Positions 45,241 through 55,036 are shown, counted from the first letter of the stretch. The stretch: 62,458 nt of DNA from Rikenella microfusus (GCA_020719385.1 DYQK01000004.1:1-62458); one strand, 5' to 3'. Notes: generated from the sequence alone by a model not told the origin. Numbers and translations are program-made.

Positions 45241-45248
45241 TATTTTTG
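45241..45248 (+). promoter_or_regulatory. -7 box (TATTTTTG) for the CNB-aspartase gene
   Basis: TATTTTTG 29 bases before the ATG at 45278; no TTG at the ideal spacing. Confidence 0.65.
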
Positions 45249-45277
45249 CCGCACTTAATCTCTTATTTTAGAAAAAA

Positions 45278-47164
45278 ATGGAACAAAATAAAATTTTGTC
45301 TTTCATAAAAGATGTTGAATTGTTCAAAGATTTAACGGAAGAAGAATTGTTGCTGTTGGTAGACAAATTTTTTGAGAAAGATTATCGCATCAACGAATAT
45401 ATTTTTCAAGAAAATTCTCCTCGCAAAAATCTTTACGTTATTTATGAAGGTGAAGCAGAGTTGGTTAAAATGCTTTCTTTTGGCGAGGAAAAACGAATTT
45501 CGTATTTTCGAGCGAAAGATTTTCTCAGCGAAAGTGCGTTAATAAACGATGAACCTTATTCTACTTCGGCAAGAACCGTTACGCGTGCTACGTTGTTGGT
45601 TATCAAAAACGAGGATATTGTTAAAATTTTCAAGGAAAACGGGAATATTGCGTTGAAAATGATGGCACAAGTGGCACAAGTTATCTCGCGGCGAATTTCT
45701 CACGCAAATACGCGTTTGGTCAATGTTGGAAGTCAATATACTTCGGCAAGAACACGACAAGAACACGATTTATTGGGCAATCGCGAAGTTCCTGACGAAT
45801 ATCTCTTCGGCATTCAGACTCTTCGGGCAATGGAAAATTTTAACATCAGCGGCGTAACTCTCAATTTTTATCCGTTGTTAGTCGAAGCGTTGGCGATAGT
45901 AAAAATGGCAGCGGCAAAAGCAAATTACGATTTGGGTTTATTAGACCGAGATATTGCAGATAACATTGTCAAGGCGTGTCAAATTATTATCGATGGAAAT
46001 TATCATAAGCAGTTTGTCGTTGATATGATTCAAGGCGGAGCAGGCACTTCGACAAATATGAACGCAAATGAAGTTATCGCAAACCTTGCTTTAACGTTGA
46101 TGGGACATCAAAAAGGCGAATATGAATTTTGTCATCCGAATAATCACGTAAATTTGTCTCAGTCAACGAATGATGCTTATCCTACGGCAGTGAAAATTGC
46201 GTTGATAAATTCTAACCAACATTTGATTCGCGTTTTAGAAAGTTTAATTATTTCGTTTCGAAACAAAGGAAAAGAATTTTCGCATGTGTTAAAAATGGGG
46301 AGAACGCAACTTCAAGATGCCGTTCCGATGACTTTGGGTCAGGAATTTGAAGCCTACGCTGCCACTTTAGAAGAGGAAATTCAAAGATTAAACGAGAACG
46401 CAAAATTGTTTCTTGAGGTCAATATGGGAGCAACCGCCATCGGCACAGGAATAAATTCCGACCCCGATTACAGCGCGCGAGTAGTCAACAGACTTCGCGA
46501 TATCACTCATTTCGAAATAGTTTTAGCGTCAAACTTGGTCGAAGCAACGCAAGACACAGGTGCGTTTATTATGTATTCGTCTGCACTGAAACGTTTATCT
46601 ATCAAATTATCAAAGATTTGCAACGATTTGCGTTTACTTTCGTCGGGACCGCGAACGGGTTTACACGAGATAAATCTTCCGCCGATGCAACCTGGTTCAT
46701 CAATAATGCCTGGAAAAGTGAATCCAGTTATTCCTGAGGTTGTAAACCAAATTGCGTTTAAAGTTATTGGAAACGACCTAACCGTTTCGCTTGCTTCCGA
46801 AGCAGGACAATTAGAGTTAAATGTGATGGAGCCAGTTATTGTTCAAAGTATATTTGAGTCTATTGAGATGTTGAAAAACGGAATGTTGACTCTGAAATAT
46901 CGTTGCATTGACGGAATAACGGCAAACGAGAAGCGTTGTCTCGATTATGTTTTGAATAGTATTGGTTTAGTGACTGCGTTGAATCCGATTTTGGGTTACG
47001 AAACGTCAACTGCCCTTGCCAAAGAGGCTCAAGAGACAGACCGCGGCATTTATGAACTTGTTTTAGAGAAAAAATTACTCACCAAAGAAGAGTTGGATGA
47101 ATTTTTGTCTCCACAAAATATGTTAAAGCCGCAGCGTTTAAAAATAAATCACAATTCCAAGTAG
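45278..47164 (+). CDS. aspA: Aspartate ammonia-lyase with N-terminal cyclic-nucleotide-binding-like domain
   Basis: A 628-residue fusion. Residues 1-140 form a CNB (CAP-like) beta-barrel with its closing helix (FLSESALI at 82-89). The canonical phosphate-binding cassette needs an arginine (R-S/T-A), but the matching segment reads PYSTSA with Tyr94, so ordinary cAMP binding is doubtful. From about 160 the chain is a full-length class II fumarase/aspartase: signature GSSIMPGKVNP (from about 473), followed by PEVVNQ, which favours aspartase over fumarase. GTSTNMNANEVIAN and HPNNHVN are also aspartase-like. It catalyses reversible deamination of aspartate to fumarate, feeding fumarate respiration or nitrogen supply. 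It has its own promoter and terminator. Confidence 0.9.
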   Translation: MEQNKILSFIKDVELFKDLTEEELLLLVDKFFEKDYRINEYIFQENSPRKNLYVIYEGEAELVKMLSFGEEKRISYFRAKDFLSESALINDEPYSTSARTVTRATLLVIKNEDIVKIFKENGNIALKMMAQVAQVISRRISHANTRLVNVGSQYTSARTRQEHDLLGNREVPDEYLFGIQTLRAMENFNISGVTLNFYPLLVEALAIVKMAAAKANYDLGLLDRDIADNIVKACQIIIDGNYHKQFVVDMIQGGAGTSTNMNANEVIANLALTLMGHQKGEYEFCHPNNHVNLSQSTNDAYPTAVKIALINSNQHLIRVLESLIISFRNKGKEFSHVLKMGRTQLQDAVPMTLGQEFEAYAATLEEEIQRLNENAKLFLEVNMGATAIGTGINSDPDYSARVVNRLRDITHFEIVLASNLVEATQDTGAFIMYSSALKRLSIKLSKICNDLRLLSSGPRTGLHEINLPPMQPGSSIMPGKVNPVIPEVVNQIAFKVIGNDLTVSLASEAGQLELNVMEPVIVQSIFESIEMLKNGMLTLKYRCIDGITANEKRCLDYVLNSIGLVTALNPILGYETSTALAKEAQETDRGIYELVLEKKLLTKEELDEFLSPQNMLKPQRLKINHNSK

Positions 47165-47173
47165 AAATAAAAA

Positions 47174-47210
47174 AACCTGTCAGGTTTTGAGAAGTACTGA
47201 CAGGTTTGTT
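47174..47210. terminator. Bidirectional terminator between aspA fusion and recQ
   Basis: A 10-base-pair stem (47174-47183 with 47197-47206) with a 13-base loop, with an A-run on the left and T-rich sequence on the right. Confidence 0.9.
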
Positions 47211-47216
47211 TTTATT

Positions 47217-49412
47217 TTAATTTCCCATTTCTGACAAATATTTGAGTCGCACTAAGCGAACATCAATTTCTGTAAATTCGTCTTCGCCAAGAATTTCGAG
47301 CGCTTTTTGCACGGATTCGGTCTGAGCAGTAGAGAAATATTCATAAATTATCTCTTGATGCTCGCGGTCCATAATTTGATTGATGTAATAATCAATGTTA
47401 ATTTTCGTTCCAGAGTTGACAATTGCCTCGATTTCGGTCAACAGTTCCTCGACTTCTAATTGTTTTGCTTCACAAATATCTTCGAAAGCAACTTTTCTGT
47501 CAATGGCTTGAATGATATAAACTTTTAAACCCGATTTATTCACCACCGACTTAACAATCATATCTTGAGGACGCTCAATTTCCTTTTCCTCTACGTATGC
47601 TTTTATCAACGTAATAAACTCTTTGCCATATCGTTTAGCTTTTCCCGCACCGACACCGACAATTTGCTGCAATTCCTCCATTGTTATCGGATATTGAATT
47701 GCCATGTCTTCGAGTGAAGTATCTTGAAAAATGACAAAAGAAGGAATGTCTTTCTGTTTTGCGATTTTCTTTCGCAAATCTTTCAACAGGGCGAACAACT
47801 CTGCGTCAGCAGCTCCTGTACCGATTCCTGCTTGTACGGGAGGAGTATCGTCCTCGTCCTCTTCTTCGAATTGGTGATCTTGTGTTATCATAAACGAAGT
47901 GGGATTTTTTAAATATTTCTGTCCCTGTGGGGTGATTTTCAGTAAACCGTAATTTTCTATGTCTTTTTCCAAAAAGTGTGCCACCATCATTTGTCGAATC
48001 ACTGCTCCCCAAAACTTCGAATCCTTGTCCTCACCAATAGCGAAGATGGGAAGTTTGTGATGCTTGTAAGAACGAATCGCAGCGTTGACCGTGCCGCTAA
48101 GAATATTTGAAACATGGTCCGCTTTAAACTTCTCGCGAACAGTCGTTATGACTTTGAAAGCTTTTATAACAAATTCCTTGCCCTCAAACTGCGGACGAGG
48201 ATGTAAACAATTATCGCAATTCTCACAATTTTGATGAAAATAATCCTCTCCAAAATAATGCAACAACATTTTTCTTCGACAAACAGAAGACTCCGTATAC
48301 GAAACCGTCTCGACAAGCAACTGTTTTCCAATTTCTTGCTCCGCAACAGGTTTGCCCTGCATAAACTTCTCTAATTTCTGAATGTCTTTGTAACTGTAAA
48401 ACGCAATACAACGTCCCTCGCCGCCATCACGACCTGCTCGCCCTGTTTCCTGATAATAACCTTCTAAACTTTTCGGAATATCATAATGAATCACGTAACG
48501 AACATCAGGCTTGTCAATACCCATCCCAAAAGCAATGGTTGCGACAATAACGTCTGCCTCTTCCATCAAAAATTTATCTTGATTACCCGAACGCATCGAA
48601 GACTCCATTCCTGCATGATAAGGAAGTGCTTTCACGCCATTTACGACCAACAACTGTGCTAACTCCTCAACTTTTTTGCGACTAAGACAATAAATTATTC
48701 CTGATTTCCCCATATTTGCTCTCACAAATTTGATTATCTCTCTTGCCGCACTCACCTTAGGACGAACCTCGTAATACAAATTGGGACGATTAAACGAAGT
48801 TTTAAACACCATTGCGTCAAGCATTGCCAAATTCTTCTGAATATCATGCTGAACCTTCGGCGTAGCAGTGGCGGTCAAAGCCATCAAAGGCGCACGACCA
48901 ATCTCTTCCATAATTGGACGAATCCTTCTATATTCTGGACGAAAATCATGACCCCACTCCGAAATACAATGTGCCTCATCAACAGCATAAAACGAAATTT
49001 TCACTCGTTTTAAAAACTCAATATTCTCTTCTTTTGTCAAAGATTCGGGAGCAACATACAATAACTTCGTTAAACCCGATAAAATATCTTCTTTAACTTT
49101 TGCAATTTGATTCTTATTTAACGAAGAATTCAGAAAATGTGCAACACCATCCTCGTTACTAAAACCACGCATAGAATCAACTTGATTTTTCATTAAAGCA
49201 ATTAACGGCGAGATAATAATGGCTGTACCTTCCAATAACAGAGCAGGAAGTTGATAACAAAGCGACTTTCCCCCACCCGTAGGCATCAACACAAACGTAT
49301 CACCGCCTCGCAAAACGTTACGAATAACGCCTTCCTGTTCACCAATAAAGCGATTGAAACCGAAATATTTTTGTAGATATTCCTTTATTGGATATTTTTT
49401 ATCGTCTCTCAT
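47217..49412 (-). CDS. recQ: ATP-dependent DNA helicase RecQ
   Basis: A 731-residue 3'-5' helicase for recombination and repair. The RecQ pattern FGFNRFIGEQEGVIRNVL, Walker A TGGGKS, the DEAH-type box AVDEAH and the aromatic-rich loop nearby are present. The RecQ zinc domain has cysteines in CRRKMLLHYF and CENCDNCLHP. A winged-helix RQC domain and an HRDC domain follow (about 530-610). About 100 extra C-terminal residues form a helical segment (AFEDICEAKQLEVEELL) seen in Bacteroidota RecQs. The longest ORF starts at a TTG 3 bases from a minus-strand TATCTTTG box; the ATG at 49412 (MRDDKKYP) is the sensible start. Confidence 0.97.
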   Translation of the reverse strand: MRDDKKYPIKEYLQKYFGFNRFIGEQEGVIRNVLRGGDTFVLMPTGGGKSLCYQLPALLLEGTAIIISPLIALMKNQVDSMRGFSNEDGVAHFLNSSLNKNQIAKVKEDILSGLTKLLYVAPESLTKEENIEFLKRVKISFYAVDEAHCISEWGHDFRPEYRRIRPIMEEIGRAPLMALTATATPKVQHDIQKNLAMLDAMVFKTSFNRPNLYYEVRPKVSAAREIIKFVRANMGKSGIIYCLSRKKVEELAQLLVVNGVKALPYHAGMESSMRSGNQDKFLMEEADVIVATIAFGMGIDKPDVRYVIHYDIPKSLEGYYQETGRAGRDGGEGRCIAFYSYKDIQKLEKFMQGKPVAEQEIGKQLLVETVSYTESSVCRRKMLLHYFGEDYFHQNCENCDNCLHPRPQFEGKEFVIKAFKVITTVREKFKADHVSNILSGTVNAAIRSYKHHKLPIFAIGEDKDSKFWGAVIRQMMVAHFLEKDIENYGLLKITPQGQKYLKNPTSFMITQDHQFEEEDEDDTPPVQAGIGTGAADAELFALLKDLRKKIAKQKDIPSFVIFQDTSLEDMAIQYPITMEELQQIVGVGAGKAKRYGKEFITLIKAYVEEKEIERPQDMIVKSVVNKSGLKVYIIQAIDRKVAFEDICEAKQLEVEELLTEIEAIVNSGTKINIDYYINQIMDREHQEIIYEYFSTAQTESVQKALEILGEDEFTEIDVRLVRLKYLSEMGN

Positions 49413-49438
49413 TCGTATTTTAATTAAAATTTTCAAAA

Positions 49439-49446
49439 CAAAGATA
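49439..49446 (-). promoter_or_regulatory. -7 box (TATCTTTG) for recQ
   Basis: Minus-strand TATCTTTG, 27 bases upstream of the ATG at 49412. Confidence 0.65.
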
Positions 49447-49563
49447 AAAATGAATTTTTAATTTTTTACTATTTTTTCTCAATTTTTTTTATTATTTTTG
49501 AAAAAATTTTTTTATTAAAATTTTATTTTTATAACTAATTGATTTTCAACAATTTATATTTCA

Positions 49564-50601
49564 ATGAATTTACAAAAAATTATCATTTCCCGAACAGATA
49601 GCATCGGAGATGTCGTTTTAACTTTGCCCATCGCAGGAATTTTAAAGCAAATTTACCCTAATTGCCGCATTTTTTTCTTGGGACAAACTTACACACTACC
49701 TATCTTAGAAACCTCACAACACATTGACGTTCCCTTAGATTGGACGAAATATGAAAAAGCACCTTTCATAGAAGCAGTAAATTTTTTTAAAAATTTGCGT
49801 GCAGACGCAATAATCCATATCTTCCCCAACTCAAAAATTGCCAGAGCCGCTTACAAAGCAGGAATTCCGCTGCGAATCGGAACAAGCCATCGATTATATA
49901 ATTGGTTGTGGTGCAACCGTCCTGTGAACATTCACCGAAAAAATTCGGATTTGCACGAAAGTCAGTTAAATATTAAATTGTTAGAACCCTTAACAGAAAA
50001 TATTGATTTCTCGTTGAAAGAAATTTCTCAATATTTCGGAATAACAAAAATTTCCCCGTTAAAAAATGAGTTATCTCAACTTATTGATAATAAACGTTTT
50101 AATTTAATTTTACACCCAAAATCACGCGGCAGCGCGCGCGAGTGGGGTTTAGAAAACTTCTCGCACCTAATAGAAATGTTGCCCAGCAGTCAATTTCGAA
50201 TTTTCGTCACGGGAACACCAAACGAGGCAAACGAAATGTCGCTTTTCCTCTCTCAATACAGACAACGAATTTTTAATCTCACGGGACAACTCTCGCTCAA
50301 AGAGTTAATCAGTTTTATCAATTCCACTGACGGACTTGTTGCTGCAAGCACTGGACCTTTGCACATCGCCGCTGCTTTGGGAAAAGCCGCTGTCGGAATT
50401 TATGCTCCAATGAGACCGATCTTCCCCCAACGTTGGTCGCCAGTAGGTGAAAATTCAAGAGTATTAGTGCTTGATAAAAAATGTAATGACTGCCGAAAAA
50501 CGCAAAATTGCAAATGTATTCGCGAGATTTCTCCCGCAGATGTCAAAAAAGTTTTACTACAACTTTACGAAAAAAAATTCGGCAAACCAAATAATTTTTA
50601 A
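49564..50601 (+). CDS. Glycosyltransferase family 9 (heptosyltransferase-like)
   Basis: A 345-residue GT-B fold enzyme of family 9, which transfers ADP-heptose or related sugars to lipid A core. It begins IIISRTDSIGDVVLTLPI, the family start. The C-terminal donor-binding region has ASTGPLHIAAALGK and the typical GIYAPMRPIFPQRW. A cysteine-rich stretch near the end (CNDCRKTQNCKC) resembles that of several family members. The sugar cannot be predicted. The stop codon overlaps the convergent trmH stop by a few bases. Confidence 0.92.
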   Translation: MNLQKIIISRTDSIGDVVLTLPIAGILKQIYPNCRIFFLGQTYTLPILETSQHIDVPLDWTKYEKAPFIEAVNFFKNLRADAIIHIFPNSKIARAAYKAGIPLRIGTSHRLYNWLWCNRPVNIHRKNSDLHESQLNIKLLEPLTENIDFSLKEISQYFGITKISPLKNELSQLIDNKRFNLILHPKSRGSAREWGLENFSHLIEMLPSSQFRIFVTGTPNEANEMSLFLSQYRQRIFNLTGQLSLKELISFINSTDGLVAASTGPLHIAAALGKAAVGIYAPMRPIFPQRWSPVGENSRVLVLDKKCNDCRKTQNCKCIREISPADVKKVLLQLYEKKFGKPNNF

Positions 50602-51284
50602 CTACTTGAAGTTGTTGGAGTAAGAAAAGTTTTTTCCACCAAATCTACGTTGCGAATCGAAGCACGAAGCCATGCAAGAACTAAATCTAACTTCTCCTCA
50701 TCCGAAATTTGAAACGAAACGTCAGAACCTCGCAATTTCCACATCAAATGATGTAAAGTTACCGCTGCACAAACCGAAATATTTAAACTTTCGACAAAAC
50801 CAAACATCGGAATTCGCAAAAATTCATCTGCCGCATTCAACGACTCTTGCGTTAAACCTTCCTTCTCTGTTCCAAACAGCAACGCAATCTTTCCCTTCGA
50901 AACATCAAATTCCTCTAATTCAACATCATTTGTGTGCGGCGTTGTTGCGACAATACGATAATTTTGTGCTTTCAAATGTTCAATAACAGAACTTGTATTC
51001 TTCCAACGACGCAGAGACAACCATTTCGAAGTTCCCATCTCGACATCAGGATTTATTTGATAACGATTTTTATTCTCGACAATGTGAATATCTTGCACGC
51101 CGAAGGCATCGCAAGAACGTAAAACCGCACTTGCGTTGTGAGACTGATAAATATCTTCCAAAACGACAGTTAAATATCGAGTACGTTTTTCGACATTTTT
51201 ATAAAAAGTAGCAATTCTTTGCTCGGTAACAAATTTTGTGAGAAACGAAACCAAATTTCGCTTCATTTCCAAAAGTGAAGACAT
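50598..51284 (-). CDS. trmH: tRNA (guanosine-2'-O-)-methyltransferase TrmH-like
   Basis: A 228-residue SPOUT-class methyltransferase that methylates the 2'-O of G18 in tRNA. The family motifs are present: NASAVLRSCDAFGV (motif 1), IALLFGTEKEGLT (motif 2) and MFGFVESLNISVCAAVTLH (motif 3, the knot). The ATG at 51284 (MSSLLEMKRNLVSFL) follows the stop of the preceding minus-strand gene at 51301 by 16 bases; the longer ORF would overlap it. It is therefore likely co-transcribed with that gene. The 3' end overlaps the convergent GT9 stop. Confidence 0.92.
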   Translation of the reverse strand: MSSLLEMKRNLVSFLTKFVTEQRIATFYKNVEKRTRYLTVVLEDIYQSHNASAVLRSCDAFGVQDIHIVENKNRYQINPDVEMGTSKWLSLRRWKNTSSVIEHLKAQNYRIVATTPHTNDVELEEFDVSKGKIALLFGTEKEGLTQESLNAADEFLRIPMFGFVESLNISVCAAVTLHHLMWKLRGSDVSFQISDEEKLDLVLAWLRASIRNVDLVEKTFLTPTTSSS

Positions 51285-51300
51285 AATTTGATAAAAAGAA

Positions 51301-51921
51301 TTAATTTGAAAAAACATATTTCGCAGAAACTTCGACAATATTTTGCAAAATACCTAAAAGCTTAGGTAAATTATTGATAAAATAACGTTTTTCATCAAAA
51401 GTGATTTCATTATTTTCAAATCTCAAAAAACGCCAAACATCGCCTGTCGTTGTTGCACCGAATAATACTTCTGAATAAAAATTATTCTCATCATTAAATT
51501 TTTTTGCACCGATAAGTTGTGCTGACGCTTGAATTATCCCTAAATCTAAATCTTGTTTTTTCGCTTCGGCAACGCAAAAAATCGGCGGCGAAACAAAATC
51601 GCGAATTTTTGAAAACGAAAATAAAAAATCACACTCACCATTTAAACCAAGGTCTGCATCAACATCAAGATTTAAACCCGAATAAAGTGAAACAGAAACA
51701 TTACCCTCGTTCAACAACGCAATTTCCTCTAAAATCGGAGAAACTAAACGCTCAGAACGAGATTTCTCACTATTATAACCCAATTTCTCACTCCTCAGCA
51801 ACGTTTCAGACAACCAAGCACTTGGCTCTATTAAATTTACATTCGGAAATAAATTTTTCTCACTAAATTTCACACCAAATTTATTCCCCAAATCTTTTTT
51901 TGTAAAATTGCTGTATGCCAT
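51301..51921 (-). CDS. PD-(D/E)XK-like hypothetical protein
   Basis: A 206-residue cytosolic protein. The core GECDFLFSFS (D98) followed by PPIFCVAEAKK (E119, K121) and the helix QASAQLIGAKKFN matches a PD-(D/E)XK fold, with D98-X20-E119-X-K121. This pattern occurs in a family of uncharacterised bacterial proteins; I know no assigned role. The ATG at 51921 (MAYSNFTKK) is used because the upstream in-frame extension covers a TTG-N20-TATTTTTG promoter. The leader would then be only a few bases long. It precedes trmH in the same direction. Confidence 0.7.
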   Translation of the reverse strand: MAYSNFTKKDLGNKFGVKFSEKNLFPNVNLIEPSAWLSETLLRSEKLGYNSEKSRSERLVSPILEEIALLNEGNVSVSLYSGLNLDVDADLGLNGECDFLFSFSKIRDFVSPPIFCVAEAKKQDLDLGIIQASAQLIGAKKFNDENNFYSEVLFGATTTGDVWRFLRFENNEITFDEKRYFINNLPKLLGILQNIVEVSAKYVFSN

Positions 51922-51932
51922 AAATTTTTTTA

Positions 51933-51963
51933 CAAAAATAAAAAACTTTTGCGAAATAAACAA
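51933..51963 (-). promoter_or_regulatory. Promoter giving a near-leaderless transcript
   Basis: Minus strand: TTG (51963-51961), 20 bases, TATTTTTG (51940-51933). With the usual offset the transcript would start about 5-8 bases before the ATG at 51921. Confidence 0.65.
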
Positions 51964-51987
51964 AAAAATTTATCTCGCAAAAAAAAT

Positions 51988-53082
51988 TTACAAATAATTA
52001 ACAGAATTTGTGTTTATTTCAGAAATTTTAACAGAAACTTCAGTAAATTTTTGCAAAATTAACTCAAAAAACATCTCTCTCGCAACACTTTCTGACTCAA
52101 AATGACCAAAATCGGCAAAAATTATTCTGTCATCTGCCTCAAAAAATTGATGATATTTTATATCAGATGTTAAAAAAACATCGGCTTTTTGCGATATTGC
52201 GTTGCTAAGAAATTCTGCTCCTGCTCCGCCGCACAACGCAATTCTTCGCACTTTTTTCCCTAATAACTTCGAATGCCGCAAAACAGGAATATTTAAACTT
52301 TTCTTAACAAAAGTTAAAAATTCCAAATCTAAAACTTCCTCTTCCAAATCGCCTATTACTCCGCTGCCTTCACGCAAGCAAGAATTTTCCAACGCAAAAA
52401 TGTCATACGCAACTTCCTCGTAAGGATGATTTTTCAAAAGTGCGTCAATTAACGAATTTTGCCGATATTTCGGAAAAATTACTTCGATTTTTGTCTCTTT
52501 TTCGAAATGAATTTTACCAATTTCGCCGACAAACGGATTTGCGTTTTCCATTCCGCGAAATGTTCCCTCGCCCGCGGCATTGAAACTGCAACAATCATAA
52601 TTGCCGATATTGCCTGCTCCTGCCAAAAACAACGCCGAACGCACTTTTTCGCCGTGCGATTCGGGAACAAAAGTGATTAATTTCCGCAATTCGCCCATTT
52701 TTGGAGATAAAATTTTAACATTTTTTAACTTTAACTTCGCACCTAATCTTCCATTTATACCGTTTAAAATGTTGTCAAAATTTGTGTGGCCGCAATAAAG
52801 CGAAATGTCGTTTTTTATTGCTTTCATCACAATTTTCTCGGTAAAATTGCGGTTTATCAATTTTTTTAACCCGAAAAATATCGGCGGATGATGAGAAATA
52901 ATCAAATTAAACCCCAAAGAAATTGCCTCATCAAGCACAGATCCGGTAACATCAAGCGAAATCAAAATTCCCGTAATTTCATTTTGCGAATTTCCGACAA
53001 TTAGCCCGCTGTTGTCATAATTTTCTTGATACGAAAGCGGAGCAATTTGTTCCAAATATTTTGTTATCTCGTTGATAATCAT
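51988..53082 (-). CDS. Nif3-like dinuclear metal-centre protein
   Basis: A 364-residue cytosolic protein of the NIF3/YqfO/DUF34 family. Metal-binding residues appear in ISHHPPIFFG, the CGHTNFDN segment and the C-terminal ADFGHFESE. A PII-like insert occupies the middle (about 130-230), as in the long Firmicutes/Bacteroidota form. The exact function of the family is unsettled; it is often described as a GTP cyclohydrolase I type 2 homologue. Its ATG shares one base with the stop of the upstream DUF4153 gene (TAATG), implying translational coupling. Confidence 0.92.
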   Translation of the reverse strand: MIINEITKYLEQIAPLSYQENYDNSGLIVGNSQNEITGILISLDVTGSVLDEAISLGFNLIISHHPPIFFGLKKLINRNFTEKIVMKAIKNDISLYCGHTNFDNILNGINGRLGAKLKLKNVKILSPKMGELRKLITFVPESHGEKVRSALFLAGAGNIGNYDCCSFNAAGEGTFRGMENANPFVGEIGKIHFEKETKIEVIFPKYRQNSLIDALLKNHPYEEVAYDIFALENSCLREGSGVIGDLEEEVLDLEFLTFVKKSLNIPVLRHSKLLGKKVRRIALCGGAGAEFLSNAISQKADVFLTSDIKYHQFFEADDRIIFADFGHFESESVAREMFFELILQKFTEVSVKISEINTNSVNYL

Positions 53083-54935
53083 TATTTTCTGTTTTTAAGT
53101 TTGACCAAAATTTCTAAATTAAAAGACGAAAAAATTGTTTTATTACTTTTTTTCCCAATTTTTCCATCAATATTTATAAAACAAATTTCACTTTTCAAAA
53201 AATTATTTTCCTGAGAAAAGGTAAAATCTTTTTTCTCAACATTGTAAAAACGAAAATCAGAATGTTTTTTTTGCAATTTTTTCGGCAAAGAATCTAAGAA
53301 AAAAACCAATTCTTTCTCTTTTAACCGCTTGATTTTCAACAAATTATCTTTTTGTGAAAATGAAATAGTTAAAGAATCTTTATTTCCCAATTCGTAAGAA
53401 CGTTCTTGCAAAGCATTCAAAGAATCTTGATAATAATGATAAAAATTAAACGCAAAATAATAATCAAAATCCGAAACTTTTACCATTTTTTCATTCGGGA
53501 CAACGCTCGAAAAAGTGAAAAAATCGAAATTTTCGTGCCTTCCTGTATCAAAAACAGACTGCTGATACGAATTTATGCCCATTAATTCCAAAATTTTCGA
53601 ATGAGGATAACGCGAATTCTCCGTTGAATCGTTAAAAATTGTTGTTAAATCTTCTGTAAAAAATTCCTGAAAACATTTGTAACCGTGATAATCACACAAA
53701 TAATCAACTACATTGTAAATTTGCATATAATTTTCACTCGACATTGTTTTAGAATTTTTAACAATTTTACCATTTTTTAACAATTCTTCCTTTTCCAACA
53801 ACATTTTTAAACGACTCATTTGATTCATCTCCGACAAATTAAACGCACTCGTTGGTCCCAAAGTGGATAAAAACAACACACAAAAAAGCGAAATCGGAAT
53901 TATCGCAATATTTTTCAAGCGATTCACAAGCATAAAAATCGAAATTCCTGTCAACCAAAGGGCAAGCAACAAGATAAAAAATCGATTAACCGTTAAACCA
54001 TATTGGTTGATTCGCACTCCGATGGCGACAAATAATAAAATTATCAGCGGGAAAATTGCCCAATAAAAACCTTTTGCGTACATTCTTATCCATTGATGTT
54101 CGGTTTTCTCTTGAATCGGATACAACATTAAAAGTGAAAAAATTCCTGTTATTGAGAAACCCAAAACCAAGTACGAGACAATTCCTGACGGCAATCGAAA
54201 TTCTACAATAATTTGAATTATATAAACGTAAAGAATTGATAGATAGATAGTTACAAGTGGAATTAAGATGTATTGAGTGAAAATTTTCAGTCCCATCGGA
54301 TATTCTTCGTTGTTGAAGAACTCGAAATTTCGGGGAATTTGCGAGACAAAAAACCACGTATTAAAAATCGAAGCGACAAAAACCCACAATTCGCCGTAAG
54401 TTTTTACATCAATGTTTGTGTTAAAAAGTTTGTCAATAGTGAAAAGTGCAAGCACTAATCCCAAAAACAAAACAGCAGAAAATAAAATTGCCAAGACAAA
54501 ACGGAGAAATAAAATTCTGTTGTATTGCCAAAAAGTTTGCAAATTTCGATGCTGAAAATAAGTACTAATTGAGACAAACAAATGTGCTAAAATAGTGAAA
54601 ATCACTGCTTTAACAAAATCACTCATCAACCAATGTTCGGGCAATAAAAAATAATAGCCCATTAAAATTACAAATATTGCGAGTTGGAAAAAATGCGTTT
54701 TGAGAAAATCAAAATTTCTACCTTCTGACATCAAATAAATTCCGAGAGAAAGCGGCACGCCGAGCAGCGAAATATAAATTGCGTTCACAAACCAAAATGC
54801 TTCTTTAACATTTGGATTTTCAATGAGATAAAAACTGACGGCGAAACCAATTATCGCAAAAAATATCGTTACGGGAAAACGCAAAAGTGCGTCAACAGAG
54901 TTTTCAAATAATCTTTTGAGCGAAGGAAAATTCAT
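53082..54935 (-). CDS. DUF4153 polytopic membrane protein
   Basis: A 617-residue membrane protein. About twelve transmembrane helices fill residues 15-350 (PVTIFFAIIGFAV through to the LALWLTGISIFM segment), matching DUF4153. The C-terminal 250 residues are soluble, rich in Lys, Phe and Asn, and probably lie outside the cytoplasm. The ATG at 54935 is preferred over a TTG at 54947. It is the first gene of a two-gene unit with the Nif3-like gene. Function is unknown. Confidence 0.85.
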   Translation of the reverse strand: MNFPSLKRLFENSVDALLRFPVTIFFAIIGFAVSFYLIENPNVKEAFWFVNAIYISLLGVPLSLGIYLMSEGRNFDFLKTHFFQLAIFVILMGYYFLLPEHWLMSDFVKAVIFTILAHLFVSISTYFQHRNLQTFWQYNRILFLRFVLAILFSAVLFLGLVLALFTIDKLFNTNIDVKTYGELWVFVASIFNTWFFVSQIPRNFEFFNNEEYPMGLKIFTQYILIPLVTIYLSILYVYIIQIIVEFRLPSGIVSYLVLGFSITGIFSLLMLYPIQEKTEHQWIRMYAKGFYWAIFPLIILLFVAIGVRINQYGLTVNRFFILLLALWLTGISIFMLVNRLKNIAIIPISLFCVLFLSTLGPTSAFNLSEMNQMSRLKMLLEKEELLKNGKIVKNSKTMSSENYMQIYNVVDYLCDYHGYKCFQEFFTEDLTTIFNDSTENSRYPHSKILELMGINSYQQSVFDTGRHENFDFFTFSSVVPNEKMVKVSDFDYYFAFNFYHYYQDSLNALQERSYELGNKDSLTISFSQKDNLLKIKRLKEKELVFFLDSLPKKLQKKHSDFRFYNVEKKDFTFSQENNFLKSEICFINIDGKIGKKSNKTIFSSFNLEILVKLKNRK

Positions 54936-54985
54936 AAAATTTAACAAATTTTAAATAAAATTATGAAATCAAAAATATTTCGAGA

Positions 54986-54993
54986 CAAATATA
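54986..54993 (-). promoter_or_regulatory. -7 box (TATATTTG) for the DUF4153-Nif3 unit
   Basis: Minus-strand TATATTTG, 51 bases upstream of the ATG at 54935. Confidence 0.6.
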
Positions 54994-55036
54994 AGAAAAT
55001 TTTTTGATAAAAAAATTATTTTTCAAATATATTTTT

